Shown: positions 62,469 to 64,000 of the stretch, piece after piece
Layout: each line of letters begins with the position of its first letter
How positions within the stretch are numbered: the stretch's first letter is position 1
Assembly: GCF_001306145.1 (NCBI RefSeq)
Contig: NZ_LGKO01000004.1
Location: 248,001-312,000 of the forward strand
Direction: 5' to 3'
From: Thermanaerothrix daxensis
GTDB lineage: Bacteria > Chloroflexota > Anaerolineae > Anaerolineales > Anaerolineaceae
Length of the DNA stretch: 64,000 nucleotides
The notes under the pieces: generated by a model
The model's database searches: none
Told to the model about the DNA's origin: nothing
The model's input: only the letters and a program-made list of their open reading frames with translations
Program-made: the position numbers and the translations under genes

Positions 62469-62999
62469 ATGGTGCGTGCTTTGTTCCCCGGCACTTTTGA
62501 TCCCATCCATTTTGGACATATTGACATTGCCCGGCGTGCAGCGCGCCTTTTTGACGAATTGATTGTAGCCGTATACGACCGTCCTCTAAAAAATGCACTG
62601 TTCAGCCCAGAGGAGCGCATAAACCTGGTGCGTCAGGCGTTCGAGAGTGAACCGAAAATCCGTGTTGTTGGCTACAGCGGGTTAACCGTAAAATTTTGCC
62701 GCCAGGTGAATGCCCAGGTCATTGTGCGTGGCCTGCGCGTATTCTCAGATTTCGAGCACGAGTTCCGCATGGCGTTGGCCAACCACCGCCTTGACCGAGA
62801 GATTGAAGTCATTGCGCTCATTACCAGTGAAGAACACTCCTTTCTCTCATCCTCAACCGTTCGTGAGATTGCGTCACTGGGTGGGGATGTCTCCACCATG
62901 GTGCCATTTCACGTAGCAGAAGCCTTACGCAGCAAGTTCGGCGCCAATGCGCATCAAACTAACAATTCACCTGTGAGTATTGACTCGCTTCGCGATTGA
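62469..62999 (+). CDS. coaD: phosphopantetheine adenylyltransferase
   Basis: 176 residues. Fourth step of coenzyme A synthesis. FPGTFDPIHFGHIDIARRA holds the T/HxGH nucleotidyltransferase motif, and EHSFLSSSTVREIA the ISSTxVR-like loop. The frame is open from TTG 62451, but ATG 62469 has AAAGGAG 5 bases upstream and gives the family start. Contains the usual R/K substrate residues (RGLRVFSDFEHEFRMA). Slightly long tail (NAHQTNNSPVSIDSLRD). Confidence 0.95.
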   Translation: MVRALFPGTFDPIHFGHIDIARRAARLFDELIVAVYDRPLKNALFSPEERINLVRQAFESEPKIRVVGYSGLTVKFCRQVNAQVIVRGLRVFSDFEHEFRMALANHRLDREIEVIALITSEEHSFLSSSTVREIASLGGDVSTMVPFHVAEALRSKFGANAHQTNNSPVSIDSLRD

Positions 63000-63068
63000 T
63001 TTTTGGGGGTCTCAAGCAAACTGGCCTGAAAATTGCATCAGGATGGGGCAAAGGGTAAGGAGGAGGAT

Positions 63069-63548
63069 ATGGACATCTTGCATCTTGTGGATCGTCTTGA
63101 AGAGCTCTTCAACCAAAGCCGGCAAGTCTGGTTCACTCACAGTGTTCTGGTGGATGAGGATCGCCTGATTGATATTATTGACCAAATGCGCGCCACCATC
63201 CCGGAAGAAATTCGCAAAGCACAGCAATTACTGGCTCAGCGCGATCGCATCCTTGCCCAAGCCCAAGAAGAAGCCAATCGGATCGTCCAGCTGGCCCGGG
63301 AAAAAGCGGAGCAGATGGTTGAGCGCGATGCCATTACCCAAGCCGCACAGGCACGCGCCGAGCAGATCATCAGCCAGGCTCGCCTGGAAGCCGATATGAC
63401 ACGGCGCGAAGCCGATGAATATGTGCTCGAAACCCTCACTCGCCTTGAGACCGAACTCGAACGGTTGCTCAACCAAGTGCGCAATGGGATACGCACCTTG
63501 CAGAGTGACCGTTACCCCACACCACCTTCACCGCCCCCGCCCCAATAA
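63069..63548 (+). CDS. coiled-coil protein of unknown function (ATP-synthase-b-like helix)
   Basis: 159 residues. After 30 residues containing HLVDRLEELFNQSRQVWF, a long coiled coil spans about 40-140 (QQLLAQRDRILAQAQEEANRIVQLAREKAEQM), with an Ala-rich heptad like F0-b or V-type E subunits, then a Pro-rich end. No membrane helix. Proteins like this commonly follow coaD in Chloroflexota, as I recall. AAGGAGGAT precedes ATG 63069. Function is not known. Confidence 0.7.
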   Translation: MDILHLVDRLEELFNQSRQVWFTHSVLVDEDRLIDIIDQMRATIPEEIRKAQQLLAQRDRILAQAQEEANRIVQLAREKAEQMVERDAITQAAQARAEQIISQARLEADMTRREADEYVLETLTRLETELERLLNQVRNGIRTLQSDRYPTPPSPPPPQ

Positions 63549-63553
63549 CCGGC

Positions 63554-64000
63554 TCAAGCCTCCTCACCCTCTGATCCTGAGCGTTCCTCTTCCCGGTCGC
63601 GCCGTTTCTCCCGCGCCAGCGCCTGTGAGACCAGTTTGACCACTGACTTACGCCGCGCATGGCTCTTATCGGGAGGCCGTAAGGCAATCTCTATGACCTG
63701 ATCCATATGCGAAACCGGGATAATCTCTAAGTCTGAGCGTACCTTCTTGGGAATGTCCACCAGGTCTTTCAAATTGCGTTCCGGCAGCAGAACTTTTTTC
63801 AAGCCGGCTCGATGCGCTGCAAGCACCTTTTCACGGATTCCGCCAACTGGTAGAATACGCCCGCGTAAAGTGATCTCCCCTGTCATCCCAATCTCTTTAG
63901 CCACGCCACGGTCAGTAAACGCAGAAATCAGCGCCGTAGCAATGGTGACACCAGCGCTTGGGCCATCTTTGGGCACTGCACCTTCCGGTATGTGGATGTG
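63554..64000 (-). CDS. lon: Lon protease, C-terminal part (5' end beyond window)
   Basis: 148 residues are visible and the frame runs open to the right edge. The proteolytic domain shows [20 protein letters not shown] (catalytic Ser) and [14 protein letters not shown] (catalytic Lys). ATP-dependent degradation of damaged and regulatory proteins. The last 25 residues are a charged tail ([19 protein letters not shown]). The apparent GTG start at 63976 is internal, and the residues before it (HIHIPEGA) match Lon. The stop lies 5 bases from the convergent coiled-coil gene. Confidence 0.95.
   Translation of the reverse strand, partial: HIHIPEGAVPKDGPSAGVTIATALISAFTDRGVAKEIGMTGEITLRGRILPVGGIREKVLAAHRAGLKKVLLPERNLKDLVDIPKKVRSDLEIIPVSHMDQVIEIALRPPDKSHARRKSVVKLVSQALAREKRRDREEERSGSEGEEA

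Noticed and set aside
63554-63976. Complete 140-residue protein starting at GTG 63976
   Set aside because: The frame continues open to the window edge with Lon-like residues (HIHIPEGA), so the GTG is internal to lon.
1-64000. CRISPR arrays, insertion sequences, prophage or integrated element
   Set aside because: No regularly spaced repeats, transposase, integrase or phage genes were seen, and codon use and gene packing look even throughout.
1-64000. Known metabolite riboswitches
   Set aside because: The leaders are mostly under 60 bases. The longer gaps (1912-2120, 33149-33356, 37539-37903, 48438-48592) showed hairpins and promoters but no riboswitch core that I could recognise by eye.

Overview
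The window looks like chromosomal DNA of a free-living bacterium, most likely a member of the Chloroflexota, class Anaerolineae. This is an inference from gene content and order (asp23-fakA-degV-recG-coaD next to rpmB, rluB-scpB, small kinase/phosphatase/FHA islands, many GT-C membrane proteins), not from a marker-gene comparison. Coding density is high, genes often touch or overlap, and there are no rRNA genes, insertion sequences, integrases or CRISPR arrays. One tRNA gene (Leu, anticodon GAG) has a clear promoter and terminator.

Layout. 1-8.6 kb: a thioredoxin-fold membrane protein cut by the left edge, a SufS-like cysteine desulfurase, a phosphohexomutase, TatD, a polyprenyl synthase, tRNA-Leu, PlsX, a NERD-like membrane protein, RluB and ScpB. 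8.6-17.4 kb: a G5/propeller lipoprotein, UDP-glucuronate decarboxylase, GtrA, a ChlI-like AAA+ ATPase overlapping a URO-D-family gene, RsmD, a Nudix hydrolase, a phosphofructokinase with PPi-type residues, and a DegS-like histidine kinase. 17.4-27.5 kb: four polytopic GT-C-like membrane proteins around a nitrilase-fold amidase, then a GNAT-like protein and a DUF255 thioredoxin-domain protein.

27.5-39.9 kb is the most distinctive part: a glycerol/dihydroxyacetone locus, all on the minus strand. In transcription order it encodes a DhaR-like regulator, GlpF, DhaK, DhaL, GlpK, a small two-helix membrane protein, a GlpA-type FAD glycerol-3-phosphate dehydrogenase, three proteins that look like SdhB, SdhC and SdhD, and a DhaM-HPr-Enzyme I fusion. 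No SdhA, GlpB or GlpC is present. The simplest reading is that the GlpA flavoprotein sits where SdhA would sit on a succinate:quinone-oxidoreductase-type iron-sulfur and di-haem membrane module. That would be a glycerol-3-phosphate:quinone oxidoreductase of hybrid architecture. The same locus supplies all parts of a PEP-dependent dihydroxyacetone kinase (DhaK, DhaL, DhaM plus its own HPr and EI). Glycerol and dihydroxyacetone would both end as DHAP.

40-48.4 kb: MurA with Asp in place of the fosfomycin-target Cys, thioredoxin, an FmdB zinc ribbon, Hsp20, an OmpR-type response regulator, and a minus-strand signalling island (small conserved protein, FHA/zinc-ribbon protein, J-domain/VWA fusion, PP2C phosphatase, Ser/Thr kinase with a cytoplasmic PQQ-type propeller). 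48.5-56.7 kb: PurB, a DUF362 protein, glutamine synthetase, a DUF971 protein, an SH3b protein, a Ca2+/H+ antiporter, a second Ser/Thr kinase and ribulose-phosphate epimerase. 56.7-64 kb: L28, Asp23, FakA, DegV, RecG, CoaD, a coiled-coil protein and the C-terminal part of Lon cut by the right edge.

The only gene-free stretch over 300 bases is 37539-37903, between glpF and dhaR. It holds a strong terminator for dhaR, tandem palindromes that may be operators, and a possible leader ORF for glpF.
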